Source of the DNA: Rhizobium hidalgonense
GTDB lineage: Bacteria > Pseudomonadota > Alphaproteobacteria > Rhizobiales > Rhizobiaceae
Length of the DNA: 64,000 nucleotides
Assembly: GCF_002914525.1 (NCBI RefSeq)
Contig: NZ_LODW01000104.1
Span: 124,001 to 188,000 of the forward strand
Reading direction: 5' to 3'
Shown here: in pieces, positions 33,996 through 42,906 of the stretch
Position numbering within the stretch: position 1 is the first letter of the stretch
Layout: every line of letters begins with the position of its first letter
The notes under the pieces: generated by a model
What the model was told of the DNA's origin: nothing
What the model saw: the letters and a program-made list of their open reading frames with translations, nothing else
Databases searched by the model: none
Translations under genes and position numbers: made by a program

Positions 33996-34886
33996 ATGGC
34001 GCTTTTCAACCTCAACGACCTCCATCTTTTCGTGCAGGCCGTCGACAGCGGCAGTTTTACCGCCGCCGCCAGACATCTCGGCATGCCGAAATCGACGGTG
34101 AGCAAGCGGGTTGCCGAGCTGGAGGCACGGCTCGGCGTCCGGCTGATCCAGCGCACGTCGCGAAGCTTCGCGCTGACCGAGCTCGGCCGGGAATTCTTTC
34201 AGCATGCCCAGGCCTCGATCATCGAGGCAGAAATGGCCGAAGGCATCGTGCGGCGGCATCTGGCTGAACCCGCCGGCAGCGTTCGCCTCACCGCCTCGGT
34301 GCCGACGGCGCAGTTTACCCTGACGGAACATCTGCCGGCGCTGGCTGTGCGCTATCCGAAGCTCCGGCTCTGCGTGCACGTGACCGACCGTTTCGTCGAT
34401 ATCGTGCAGGAAGGTTTCGATATCGCACTGCGCAGCCACCGGACGCCGCTGCCGGATTCGGCGCTGGTCCAGCGCAAGCTCGCCAGCCATCCTTTCTTCA
34501 TCCTCGCCTCTCCGGATTATGTGAGTGCCCATGGCGAACCGCGCCGGCCGGAGGAGCTGGCACAGCATGCGACGATCATGACCAGCCTGACGGAAGACCA
34601 GTGGCGGCTTCATTCGGGTGGCGACGAGGTTCTCGTCACCCTGCATTCCGTCATGGCCGCGGATGAGCCTTATGTCTTGATGGAAATGGCCATGTCGGGG
34701 CTCGGCATCACCTGCCTGCCAACATCCGTCTGCCACAAGGCGCTGGCAGAGGGGCGACTGGTGCGGGTGCTGCCGGAATGGACGGCAGGCGGCATCGACA
34801 CGACGATCCTGATGCCGCACCGGCGCGGCCAGCTGCCGGCAGTGCGCGCCGTCGTCGATTTCCTGGCGGAACGGCTCGGCGGCTAG
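33996..34886 (+). CDS. LysR family transcriptional regulator
   Basis: A 296-residue LysR regulator with the HTH at LFVQAVDSGSFTAAARHLGM followed by PKSTVSKRVAELEARLGVRL, and a substrate-binding domain (PAGSVRLTASVPTAQF, GFDIALRSHR, MSGLGITCLPTSV). The CrgA-like subgroup commonly controls divergent oxidoreductase or GST genes. I start at 33996; upstream in-frame residues are not LysR-like. Neighbours are the divergent GST gene and the convergent prfC. Confidence 0.92.
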   Translation: MALFNLNDLHLFVQAVDSGSFTAAARHLGMPKSTVSKRVAELEARLGVRLIQRTSRSFALTELGREFFQHAQASIIEAEMAEGIVRRHLAEPAGSVRLTASVPTAQFTLTEHLPALAVRYPKLRLCVHVTDRFVDIVQEGFDIALRSHRTPLPDSALVQRKLASHPFFILASPDYVSAHGEPRRPEELAQHATIMTSLTEDQWRLHSGGDEVLVTLHSVMAADEPYVLMEMAMSGLGITCLPTSVCHKALAEGRLVRVLPEWTAGGIDTTILMPHRRGQLPAVRAVVDFLAERLGG

Positions 34887-34912
34887 CGCCGCTTCACACT
34901 TTTCCCAGGCGA

Positions 34913-36496
34913 TCACGCCGCCTTGGCGGCGTGATATTCCTTGATGGCGACCATCTTGATTGCCGGATGGCGCTCGGACTCGTAACGCAGCGAGAACCCG
35001 TCCTGAGCGAGGAAGACCGGATCGCCGTCGAGATCGCGGGCGATGTCGCCCCGTTTGACGGTGAGGAATTTTTCCAGGTCGGCCGGCTGATCGGCCGAGA
35101 TCCAGCGGCAGACGGAGAAGCGCGACATTTCGAAGGAGACCGGCAGGCCGTATTCGGCCATCAGCCGCTCCTTCAGGACGTCGAGCTGCAGGGCGCCGAC
35201 GACGCCGACGATCGCCGGTGAGCCGTCTTCCGGCGAAAACAGCTGGACGACGCCTTCCTCGGCCATCTGCTGCAGCGCTTCCTTGAGCTTCTTCGCCTTC
35301 ATCGCATCTTCCAGACGCACGCGGCGCAGGATCTCCGGCGAGAAGTTTGGCACACCCTGGAAGACCAGCGATTCGCCCTCTGTCAGCGTATCGCCGATGC
35401 GGAGCGTCCCGTGATTGGGAATGCCGACGACGTCGCCGGCATAGGCAGTGTCGGCGAGCTGGCGCTGCGAGGCGAAGAAAAATTGCGGCGCCGTCAGACC
35501 GAGCTGTTTGCCGGTGCGGGCAAGTCTTGCCTTCATGCCGCGCTCGAGCTTGCCGGAGCAGATGCGGGCAAAGGCGATGCGGTCGCGGTGGTTGGGATCC
35601 ATGTTGGCCTGGATCTTGAAGACGAAGGCCGTCATCTTGTCGTCGGTCGCGTGCACGGTCCTGGTATCGGCAACCTGGTCACGCGGCGGCGGGGCAAAAT
35701 CGCCGAGTGCGTTGATGAGGTCGCGAACGCCGAAATTGCGCAGCGCCGAACCGAAGAAGACAGGCGTCATATGGCCTTCCAGGAAGGCCTGGCGGTCGAA
35801 GGGGCGGCAGGCCTCGATCGCCAGCTCGGTCTCCTCGACGAAGACCTGGCGTTCGTTTTCCGGCAGCCTGTTGGCAACGCTCTGGGGGCCGTTGACAGGC
35901 GTTCCCTCGATTTCGGTATCCGAGCCGCGCACCGTGTTGGCGGCGATATTATAGGAACCGCAGAAGGTCTTCGAGCGGCCGATCGGCCAGGTAATCGGCG
36001 CGGTGTCCAGCGCCAGCTTCTCTTCCACCTCATCGAGGATCTCGAAGGGATCGCGGCTTTCCCTATCCATCTTGTTGATGAAGGTGATGATCGGGATATC
36101 GCGCATGCGGCAGACTTCGAAGAGTTTCAGCGTGCGCGGCTCGATGCCCTTGGCGGCATCGATGACCATGACGGCGGCGTCGACGGCCGTCAGCGTGCGA
36201 TAGGTGTCGTCGGCGAAATCCTCGTGACCTGGTGTGTCGAGGATGTTGAAGACATTGTCGTTATATTCGAAGGTCATCACCGAGGTGACGACGGAGATGC
36301 CGCGCTCGCGCTCGATCTTCATCCAGTCGGAGCGCGTCTGCATGCGATCCTTCTTCGCCTTGACTTCGCCGGCAAGCTGAATGGCACCGCCGAACAGCAG
36401 CAGCTTTTCCGTGAGCGTCGTCTTGCCCGCGTCCGGGTGGGCGATAATAGCGAATGTGCGGCGGCGGGAGACCGCCTCGGCGAGACTTTCGGCCAT
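34913..36496 (-). CDS. prfC: Peptide chain release factor 3
   Basis: A 527-residue translational GTPase that recycles RF1/RF2 after peptide release. G1 AHPDAGKTTLTEK (about 19-31), G2 GISVVTSVM, G3 DTPGHEDFADDTYRTL, G4 INKMDRESRDP and the RF3 C-terminal domain (EVKAKKDRMQTRSDWM early, EYGLPVSFEMSRFSVCRWI late) are all in place. Full length; divergent from dut. Confidence 0.97.
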   Translation of the reverse strand: MAESLAEAVSRRRTFAIIAHPDAGKTTLTEKLLLFGGAIQLAGEVKAKKDRMQTRSDWMKIERERGISVVTSVMTFEYNDNVFNILDTPGHEDFADDTYRTLTAVDAAVMVIDAAKGIEPRTLKLFEVCRMRDIPIITFINKMDRESRDPFEILDEVEEKLALDTAPITWPIGRSKTFCGSYNIAANTVRGSDTEIEGTPVNGPQSVANRLPENERQVFVEETELAIEACRPFDRQAFLEGHMTPVFFGSALRNFGVRDLINALGDFAPPPRDQVADTRTVHATDDKMTAFVFKIQANMDPNHRDRIAFARICSGKLERGMKARLARTGKQLGLTAPQFFFASQRQLADTAYAGDVVGIPNHGTLRIGDTLTEGESLVFQGVPNFSPEILRRVRLEDAMKAKKLKEALQQMAEEGVVQLFSPEDGSPAIVGVVGALQLDVLKERLMAEYGLPVSFEMSRFSVCRWISADQPADLEKFLTVKRGDIARDLDGDPVFLAQDGFSLRYESERHPAIKMVAIKEYHAAKAA

Positions 36497-36586
36497 ACTA
36501 TGAATCCTGTGGAATTGCCGCTTAACTAGCGACTAAAGCCCGGCTTTGCAATTGACCTTGCTCTCCCGCGCGCAAAGTAATGACCC

Positions 36587-37057
36587 ATGACCATTCATCA
36601 CGACACGCGTCCGACGCTGAACCTCATCCGCCTGACCAATGGCGAGGGCCTTGACCTGCCTGCCTATGAAAGCAAGGGGGCGGCCGGCATGGACCTGCGC
36701 GCCGCCGTCGACGGGGCCACGCCGCTGATGCTTTCGCCCGGCCGACGGGCGCTGGTGCCGACCGGCTTCATCTTCGAAATCCCCGAGGGTTTCGAAGGCC
36801 AGGTGCGGCCGCGCTCCGGCCTGGCCTTCAAAAACGGCATTACCTGCCTGAATACACCAGGCACCGTCGACAGCGATTATCGCGGCGAGGTGAAGGTGCT
36901 GCTCGTCAATCTCGGCGACGAACCCTTCGTCATCGAGCGCGGCATGCGCATCGCCCAGATGGTGATCGCGCCGGTAACCCAAGTGCGGGTGGCCGAAAGT
37001 GCCGCCGCAAGCGAGACGACACGCGGCGCCGGCGGCTTCGGCTCCACCGGGGTATGA
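36587..37057 (+). CDS. dut: dUTP diphosphatase
   Basis: A 156-residue trimeric dUTPase that hydrolyses dUTP to dUMP, preventing uracil in DNA and supplying thymidylate synthesis. The five motifs are present: AAGMDLRAAVD, PRSGLAFK, GVINTPGTVDSDYRGE-like NTPGTVDSDYRGEVKV, RGMRIAQMVIAPV and the Gly-rich RGAGGFGSTGV arm at the C-terminus. It overlaps the following GNAT gene by four bases (ATGA). Confidence 0.96.
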   Translation: MTIHHDTRPTLNLIRLTNGEGLDLPAYESKGAAGMDLRAAVDGATPLMLSPGRRALVPTGFIFEIPEGFEGQVRPRSGLAFKNGITCLNTPGTVDSDYRGEVKVLLVNLGDEPFVIERGMRIAQMVIAPVTQVRVAESAAASETTRGAGGFGSTGV

Positions 37058-37956
37058 TGCCGAAGGGCGTCAACAGCGCCGACCTGACCTTTCGGCAGGA
37101 TTACTTCGACGACCCCGCTGGCTGGGCGGCATTGGTCTGTCTGCTCAAGGATATTTTCGGCATCGATATCGGCCCGCTGCAGCAGCTTGGCGGACCGGAT
37201 GCCACCAGCATGCCCTTCGGTTGGTTTGATGTCGAAGGCGAGTTGGCCGCCAATATCACGGCCTTTGCGCTGCCCTTCGTCCTCAACGGCAGGATCGTCC
37301 ATGCCGCCGGGCTGCAATCGGGCGCGGTGCGGCCGCCATGGCGGCGGCGCGGGCTCTACCGCAACCTGACGGTGAAGGCGCTCGACTGGTGCGAGCGGCA
37401 GGGTTTTGAAGCCGTCATCCTCTATACCGACAAGCCGTCGCTCTACGAAGCCTACGGTTTTCGCGCGATAGCGCAGCATCGATATGAGGGAGCGGCACCC
37501 GAGCTGTCGGCTTTCGCCGGACCTGCCCGGTTGCTTGCGCCGACCAATGCGGATGATCTTGCCCTGTTGCAATTGCTGCTGAAGGCACGAAGCCCGGTTT
37601 CGACGTCGCTCTCGGTCGCGGCGAACGCAGCGATGTTTCTCATCAACACGCGGCTCGATCCCGATGTCCGCGTCAGCTTCATGGAAGACATGCGAGCGGT
37701 GATCGCCTGGAAGATGGATGAGGCGGGTCGCTTCAGTCTTCTCGATGTCGTGGCGGCCGAGATGCCCTCGCTTGCAGCGATCCTCGGCGGGCTGAAGATC
37801 GCGCCCGGCACTGTCGAAGTGCTTTTCCGTCCCGACAAGCTCGACTGGGTGGGCGCGCCGCAGCCGATGGAGAGCGGCACGGTGCTGATGCTGCGCGGGC
37901 TCGGCAGTGAGGCTCCGCAATTTCCGGCGATGCTGTCGCCTATGGCGGATTTCTAG
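37054..37956 (+). CDS. GNAT family N-acetyltransferase, Eis-like
   Basis: A 300-residue acetyltransferase. The acetyl-CoA-binding motif is in VRPPWRRRGLYRNLTVKALDW (about residues 90-110), followed by ILYTDKPSLYEAYGFR, typical of the GNAT fold with its second beta-bulge. The extra C-terminal half resembles the extended Eis type. Translationally coupled to dut through an ATGA overlap. Substrate unknown. A repeat element overlaps its stop codon. Confidence 0.82.
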   Translation: MMPKGVNSADLTFRQDYFDDPAGWAALVCLLKDIFGIDIGPLQQLGGPDATSMPFGWFDVEGELAANITAFALPFVLNGRIVHAAGLQSGAVRPPWRRRGLYRNLTVKALDWCERQGFEAVILYTDKPSLYEAYGFRAIAQHRYEGAAPELSAFAGPARLLAPTNADDLALLQLLLKARSPVSTSLSVAANAAMFLINTRLDPDVRVSFMEDMRAVIAWKMDEAGRFSLLDVVAAEMPSLAAILGGLKIAPGTVEVLFRPDKLDWVGAPQPMESGTVLMLRGLGSEAPQFPAMLSPMADF

Positions 37957-38057
37957 AGCAATTCCAGCAAAAGTGCATAGCGGTTTTGCGTTCGGAATGG
38001 CGTGAAAACAAGAGACGGAGCATTTTAGGGATTCGGAGAAAACCGAAAATGCTCTAA
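37954..38057. repeat. Dispersed rhizobial palindromic repeat element
   Basis: The stretch beginning AGAGCAATTCCAGC, through AGCGGTTTTGCG, and ending in the inverted repeat GAGCATTTT...AAAATGCTC (38018-38054) has the look of the repeated intergenic elements found in many copies in Rhizobium genomes. It fills nearly all of the gap between the convergent GNAT and Lrp genes. Confidence 0.65.
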
Positions 38058-38074
38058 GGGCACGTTCGCCGATT

Positions 38075-38539
38075 CTACTTTTTACGTGTCAGCGGCGGCA
38101 GGCGGCGTTTGACGGGCGAGGCTTTGATCATCGCGGTGTTGGTTTCCGCCCGTTCTGCAACCCTGTCGAGGAGTCCGTCGAGTTCCGCCATCGAGCGGAT
38201 GACCAGGCGGGCGATAAAACAATCCTCGCCGGTCACCTTGTCGCATTCGACGATTTCGGGGATCTCCTGGATGAGCCGCTCGACGAAGTGCAGCTGTCCC
38301 GGCAGCGGCCGCACGCGCACGATTGCCTGCAGGGGATAACCGACGGCGGCAGGGTCGAGATCGATGGTAAAAGCCTTGATGACGCCGCGCTCCTCCAGCC
38401 GCCGCAGGCGCTCGGCGGCACTTGGCGAGGAAAGCCCCACCTGCTGCGCCAGCTCCTTCAGCGAGATCCGCGCATTGCCTGCCAGCGCTTCCAGAATGGC
38501 CTGATCTATCTCGTCGAGCGATTGCACATCATTAGGCAT
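38075..38539 (-). CDS. Lrp/AsnC family transcriptional regulator
   Basis: A 154-residue regulator with an N-terminal HTH (LDEIDQAILEALAGNARISL then KELAQQVGLSSPSAAERLRR) and a RAM ligand-binding domain containing GYPLQAIVRV and CDKVTGEDCFIARLVI. Basic C-terminal tail. It is divergent from an EamA exporter gene with a symmetric 15-bp site between them, so it probably controls that exporter in response to an amino acid. Confidence 0.93.
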   Translation of the reverse strand: MPNDVQSLDEIDQAILEALAGNARISLKELAQQVGLSSPSAAERLRRLEERGVIKAFTIDLDPAAVGYPLQAIVRVRPLPGQLHFVERLIQEIPEIVECDKVTGEDCFIARLVIRSMAELDGLLDRVAERAETNTAMIKASPVKRRLPPLTRKK

Positions 38540-38559
38540 ATCGTCTATCTCTCCTCATA

Positions 38560-38574
38560 TGAATAGGCTATTCA
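38560..38574. promoter_or_regulatory. Candidate Lrp operator
   Basis: Perfect 15-base palindrome TGAATAGGCTATTCA between the divergent Lrp and EamA genes. A/T on both flanks extends the symmetry. Form and position fit an Lrp/AsnC site. Confidence 0.55.
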
Positions 38575-38651
38575 GATCATGTTCCTTCCTATGATTATAT
38601 AAATTCGTTCGCCGCCGCAATATTCTGATGTCATTTAAAACGGAGGCAATC

Positions 38652-39551
38652 ATGAGCGGCGATATCAAAAGGGGCACGGCGGAAATGACGGCAGCGATGC
38701 TGATCTCGGGGACGATCGGCTGGTTCGTGGTCATGTCGGGCCAGCCGGTCAGTGGCGTGGTCTTCTGGCGCTGCCTGTTCGGCGCGCTCACTTTGCTCGC
38801 CATCTGCGGTGCTCTCGGGCTGCTGCGGCCCGGCATCCTCACGCTACGCGCCTTCGGCATCGCCGTTTTCGGCGGCGTCGCCATCGTGTTGAACTGGCTG
38901 CTGCTGTTTGCCTCCTATTCGCATGCGACGATCTCGATCGCCACGACCGTCTACAACACCCAGCCCTTCATGCTGCTGATGCTCGGCGCGCTGTTTCTCG
39001 GCGAAAAGATCACCGCCACCAAGCTGTTCTGGCTGGCGCTCTCTTTCGCCGGCATGATGGCGATCGTCCAGGTGAAACCGCACACCGGCGGGGTAGCCGG
39101 TGACTACGGCCTCGGCATCCTGATGGCGCTGGGCGCGGCCTTCTTCTATGCGCTGGCAGCGCTTGCGGCGAAATGGCTGAAAGGCACGCCGCCGCATCTG
39201 ATCGCGCTGATCCAGGTCGCGACCGGCATGCTGATGCTGGCGCCGATGACCGACTTTTCCCATCCGCCCACGGATGTGGGGACATGGGCGATCCTCGTTA
39301 CCGTCGGCGTCGTCCATACCGGGCTGATGTATGTGCTGCTTTATGGCGCGATCCAGAGGCTACCGACACATCTGACAGGCGCCCTCTCCTTCCTCTATCC
39401 GATCGCCGCGATCCTCGTCGACCGGCTCGCCTTCGGCCACGCGCTGCAGCCGATGCAGATCGCGGGCGCGGCCATCATCCTCATTGCCGCCGCCGGCATG
39501 AACCTTGGCTGGAACCCGAGATGGCTGCGGCCGAGAGCGCTGGAGAGTTGA
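38652..39551 (+). CDS. EamA/DMT superfamily transporter
   Basis: A 299-residue membrane protein with ten predicted helices in two EamA repeats (GTIGWFVVMSGQPVSGVVFWR near the start; the second repeat begins near GLGILMALGAAFFYALAAL). Members export amino acids or other metabolites. The ATG at 38652 has GGAGG seven bases upstream and is preferred over the longer frame from 38628. The divergent Lrp-type gene suggests an amino-acid exporter. Confidence 0.9.
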   Translation: MSGDIKRGTAEMTAAMLISGTIGWFVVMSGQPVSGVVFWRCLFGALTLLAICGALGLLRPGILTLRAFGIAVFGGVAIVLNWLLLFASYSHATISIATTVYNTQPFMLLMLGALFLGEKITATKLFWLALSFAGMMAIVQVKPHTGGVAGDYGLGILMALGAAFFYALAALAAKWLKGTPPHLIALIQVATGMLMLAPMTDFSHPPTDVGTWAILVTVGVVHTGLMYVLLYGAIQRLPTHLTGALSFLYPIAAILVDRLAFGHALQPMQIAGAAIILIAAAGMNLGWNPRWLRPRALES

Positions 39552-39552
39552 G

Positions 39553-39589
39553 AGCCGGGCGTGCCCTACATATGACGCTACGCCCGGCT
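39553..39589. terminator. Inverted repeat between EamA and Dps genes
   Basis: AGCCGGGCGT/ACGCCCGGCT, perfect 10-bp arms around a 17-base loop, exactly between two convergent stops. No T-run, so probably a bidirectional terminator of weak class. Confidence 0.5.
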
Positions 39590-39596
39590 GCCAGTA

Positions 39597-40115
39597 TTAT
39601 TTCTGGGGCCGGGTCGTTTCGAACAGGAACCAGGTGCGGCGCTCGGACTCGTCGATCCAGTTCTCGATCAGGCTGGCGGTGGCGACATCATTGTGCTCGT
39701 CGCAGAGATCGTGCACTTCGCGCAGCAGCGAAACGAGTTGACCATTATCCTCGCGAAGTTCCGACAGCATGTCCTCGGCGGTGACGAAATCCGCATCATT
39801 GTCGGCGATGCGCTGCTGGCGGGCGATCTGGCCGATGGAGCGCAGCGTCACGCCGCCGATCTTGCGGGCGCGCTCGGCAATGTCGTCGGTCATGGCGAAG
39901 ATCTGCTCCGCCTGCTCGTCGAGCAGCAGATGGTAGTCGCGGAAATGCGGGCCGGACATGTGCCAGTGGAAGTTCTTGGTTTTCAGATAAAGCGCGAAGA
40001 CATCGGCAAGCAGCGCAGTGAGTGCTGCCGAAATATCGGTGACGGCATTGGTCGGCAGGCTGGACGGCGTCTTGAGAGGCGAGAGCCTGCGGGTTTCGGC
40101 TGAGGTGGGGGACAT
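39597..40115 (-). CDS. dps: Dps family DNA-protecting ferritin
   Basis: A 172-residue mini-ferritin. The inter-subunit ferroxidase site is seen in KTKNFHWHMSGPHFRDYHLLLDEQAEQIF (His and Asp/Glu, about residues 46-74; quoted here as pattern, ligands His50/His52-type, Asp and Glu). It oxidises iron with peroxide and protects DNA in stationary phase or oxidative stress. AAGGAG lies seven bases before the ATG. Monocistronic, convergent with the EamA gene. Confidence 0.92.
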   Translation of the reverse strand: MSPTSAETRRLSPLKTPSSLPTNAVTDISAALTALLADVFALYLKTKNFHWHMSGPHFRDYHLLLDEQAEQIFAMTDDIAERARKIGGVTLRSIGQIARQQRIADNDADFVTAEDMLSELREDNGQLVSLLREVHDLCDEHNDVATASLIENWIDESERRTWFLFETTRPQK

Positions 40116-40346
40116 CCATTCTCTCCTTGGTGACGAAAATCTCGACAGCGACTTCCGTCCTCAACCATGCAAGGAATGCTGACGGCGCGCGTGCAGAGGG
40201 AAAACTAGTCAAGCCGGATTGCTTTCCAAGTGGATCATGGTGCCGCAGATCTATTCCTTATGGTGATGGACCGATCAGCGCCAAGGCATTGATGACGCCG
40301 CAAGGCGTGCCTATAGAGAGGCGGCGCAATCCAATGGATATGACAG

Positions 40347-40964
40347 ATGAGCCTGACCGCCCTGATCGCCTATGCCGGAGCCCTGTTCATCGCTGCCGCC
40401 ATTCCGGGACCCGGAATCACCGCGATCGTCGCGCGCGCGCTCGGCTCGAATTTCCGTGAGACTTTCTTCATGGGTCTCGGCCTGGTGCTCGGTGACATGA
40501 CCTATCTCACCGCCGTCATCCTCGGCCTTGCCTTCGTGGCGCAGACCTTCACCGAGGTCTTCATCGTCATCAAGATCGCCGGCGCGCTTTATCTCGGCTA
40601 TATCGCCTGGAAACTCTGGACGGCGGGCCTGCTGCCGCAGGATATCGCGGCGAAGAAATCCAGCAATATCGGCCTATCCTTCCTCTCCGGCCTGCTGGTG
40701 ACGCTCGGCAATCCGAAGACGATGCTGTTTTATGTCGCCCTGGCGCCGACCCTGATCGATATCGGCAATATCGGCCTCAGCGACTATGCGATGCTGCTCG
40801 CCGTCACCTTCGTGGTGCTGATCGTGGTCCTGGTTCCCTATATGCTGCTTGCCTCACGGGCCCGGACGATGCTGAAAAAGCCGCGCGCCTTGCAGGTGCT
40901 GAACCGCGTGGCGGCCGGCATCCTCGCCGGCACGGCCGCCTTCATCGCCACCCGGGCGGCCTGA
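40347..40964 (+). CDS. LysE family translocator
   Basis: A 205-residue membrane exporter of the LysE/RhtB group with about six helices. The family N-terminal pattern IPGPGITAIVARALG (about 18-32), GALYLGYIAWKLW and the GNPKTMLFY segment are present. Likely exports an amino acid or homoserine-lactone-like compound. The preceding 231-base gap holds no recognisable element, and the gap to cysK is about 145 bases. Confidence 0.9.
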   Translation: MSLTALIAYAGALFIAAAIPGPGITAIVARALGSNFRETFFMGLGLVLGDMTYLTAVILGLAFVAQTFTEVFIVIKIAGALYLGYIAWKLWTAGLLPQDIAAKKSSNIGLSFLSGLLVTLGNPKTMLFYVALAPTLIDIGNIGLSDYAMLLAVTFVVLIVVLVPYMLLASRARTMLKKPRALQVLNRVAAGILAGTAAFIATRAA

Positions 40965-41108
40965 AATAAACATTCGGCAAGAAGCGGTTTCCAAAGGTTT
41001 TTTTCTCCGCACCCCGCCCCGCCGGCATGAACGCGGTCTGGCCTCTTCAGGCCTTTGACCCTATTCTCCTCCTCGATTTTACGAACAGGATTTCAAAGGG
41101 AGGCACTC

Positions 41109-42071
41109 ATGTCGCACAAGCCCGGCCGCGGCCGCATCTATTCCTCGATCACCGAGACCATCGGCAACACGCCGCTCGTGCGCTTCGACAAGCTGGCGCG
41201 GGAAAAGGGCGTCGTCGCCAACCTGATCGGCAAGCTCGAATTCTTCAACCCGATCGCCTCGGTCAAAGACCGCATCGGCGTGGCGATGATCGAAAGCCTG
41301 GAAGCCCAGGGCAAAATCACCCCAGGGAAAACGGTGCTGATCGAGCCGACTTCCGGCAACACAGGGATCGCGCTCGCCTTTGCCGCCGCCGCCAAGGGCT
41401 ATCGGCTGATCCTCACCATGCCGGAAACCATGTCGGTCGAGCGCCGCAAGATGCTGGCGCTGCTCGGCGCCGAACTGGTGCTGACCGAGGGGCCGAAAGG
41501 CATGAAGGGCGCCATCGCCAAGGCCGAGGAACTGGCAGAATCGCTTCCCGACGCCATCATTCCGCAGCAGTTCGAAAACCCGGCCAATCCCGAAATCCAC
41601 CGCAAGACGACGGCCGAGGAAATCTGGAACGATACCGACGGCACCGTCGATATCGTCGTCTCCGGCATCGGCACCGGCGGCACGATCACCGGCGTCGGCC
41701 AGGTGCTTAAAAGCCGCAAACCCGAGATCCAGATCATCGCCGTCGAACCGGCCGATTCACCGATCCTCTCCGGCGGCAATCCCGGCCCGCACAAAATCCA
41801 GGGCATCGGCGCCGGCTTCGCGCCCAAAATCCTCGACACCGGAATCTACGACGAGGTCGTCACCGTCACCAATGACGAGGCTTTCGAACAGGCGCGCCTG
41901 GTCGCCAGGCTCGAAGGCGTGCCGGTCGGTATCTCCTCGGGTGCTGCGCTGACCGCCGCCATCAAGGTCGGCAGCCGTCCGGAGAATGCCGGCAAGAACA
42001 TCGTCATCATCATCCCGTCCTTTGCGGAGCGTTATCTGTCGACGGCGCTGTTTGAGGGGTTGGGGAGCTGA
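41109..42071 (+). CDS. cysK: Cysteine synthase A
   Basis: A 320-residue PLP enzyme that makes Cys from O-acetylserine and sulfide. The PLP Lys is in NPIASVKDRIG (about residue 48), the substrate loop in EPTSGNTGIALA, and the phosphate-binding Gly loop in SGIGTGGTITGVGQ. I start at MSHKPGRGRIYSSI (41109), preceded by AGGGAGG; the frame is open upstream without conserved sequence. Sulfide released by the ergothioneine-type operon could in principle feed this enzyme, but the genes are 18 kb apart. Confidence 0.95.
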   Translation: MSHKPGRGRIYSSITETIGNTPLVRFDKLAREKGVVANLIGKLEFFNPIASVKDRIGVAMIESLEAQGKITPGKTVLIEPTSGNTGIALAFAAAAKGYRLILTMPETMSVERRKMLALLGAELVLTEGPKGMKGAIAKAEELAESLPDAIIPQQFENPANPEIHRKTTAEEIWNDTDGTVDIVVSGIGTGGTITGVGQVLKSRKPEIQIIAVEPADSPILSGGNPGPHKIQGIGAGFAPKILDTGIYDEVVTVTNDEAFEQARLVARLEGVPVGISSGAALTAAIKVGSRPENAGKNIVIIIPSFAERYLSTALFEGLGS

Positions 42072-42219
42072 GGTAAAGCTGGCCGAGGCGTTCCCGGTCA
42101 TTCATATTTGGGGAAGTGTCGGGGCGCTTCGGCGCTCGCCTCAAGCTTTGGCCAACTCCTCTTTCGTCATGCTCGAGCTTGTCCAGAGCATCTGCGCCGG
42201 TCACGATCATACGCAGCAG

Positions 42220-42241
42220 ATCCTCGGCACAAGCCGAGGAT
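42220..42241. repeat. Palindromic repeat element
   Basis: ATCCTCGGC-ACAA-GCCGAGGAT, perfect 9-bp arms, followed by GACGG. This is the core of a palindromic unit common between rhizobial genes. It sits in the 262-base gap between convergent cysK and the deaminase gene; the rest of that gap looks like degenerate repeat sequence. Confidence 0.6.
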
Positions 42242-42333
42242 GACGGCAAGCGAAGAGCGAGTTGCCCGGCACACTGTCCGGGCGCACGCATCACACCTGC
42301 CCTTCCTTAATCAATAAGGTCCTGAGGCGAGGC

Positions 42334-42807
42334 TCAAGCCTTGCCCAGATGCTTCGGCCAGAATTCCTGATGTATTTCGGCGGCTTCGTCTTCGAGGTTC
42401 GTCGGCCCAACCACAGTGACGACGCGCGCACCGGTTTGCAAAACCGCCCGGCTCGGCACGTTCAACCCGATCCCAGCGATCTCGCCAAGCCGCGTTTCGG
42501 AGCAGGCAAACACCATACGCCCGATGCCCGACCAGTAAATCGCCCCGGAGCACATCGCGCACGGCTCCGTGCTGGTGTAGAGCGTACAGTCGGCGAGAAA
42601 AGCAGTGTCGTAGTGCTGCGCCGCCAGTTTAACCAGATTCATCTCGGCGTGGTTGGTCATATCGTGGCCGGTGAAAACGCTGTTTTCAGCGCGCAGGATG
42701 ACTTCGTCTTCCCTCACCAGCACCGAGCCAAACGGTTCGTCGCCGCGTTCCATGGCGGATTTCGAGAGCGCAATCGCCTCGCGCAAGAACGGCTCGTGGT
42801 TTTCCAT
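42334..42807 (-). CDS. Nucleoside deaminase (CMP/dCMP deaminase fold)
   Basis: A 157-residue zinc deaminase. The catalytic HAE lies in NHAEMNLVKLA and the paired zinc Cys in TSTEPCAMCSGAIYW. The C-terminal FWPKHLGKA end resembles guanine deaminase (GuaD-like) proteins rather than the shorter tRNA deaminase TadA. The substrate is probably a free purine base or nucleoside. Confidence 0.88.
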   Translation of the reverse strand: MENHEPFLREAIALSKSAMERGDEPFGSVLVREDEVILRAENSVFTGHDMTNHAEMNLVKLAAQHYDTAFLADCTLYTSTEPCAMCSGAIYWSGIGRMVFACSETRLGEIAGIGLNVPSRAVLQTGARVVTVVGPTNLEDEAAEIHQEFWPKHLGKA

Positions 42808-42906
42808 CAGAGTCCCCCGAAAAAGCTAGAGCCGGATGATTTTGTCTTGAATCGGAGGGATTTCCAAGGGGCGCAATCAGATTCAAGTCGGCGCTTGCCC
42901 TTGCCG

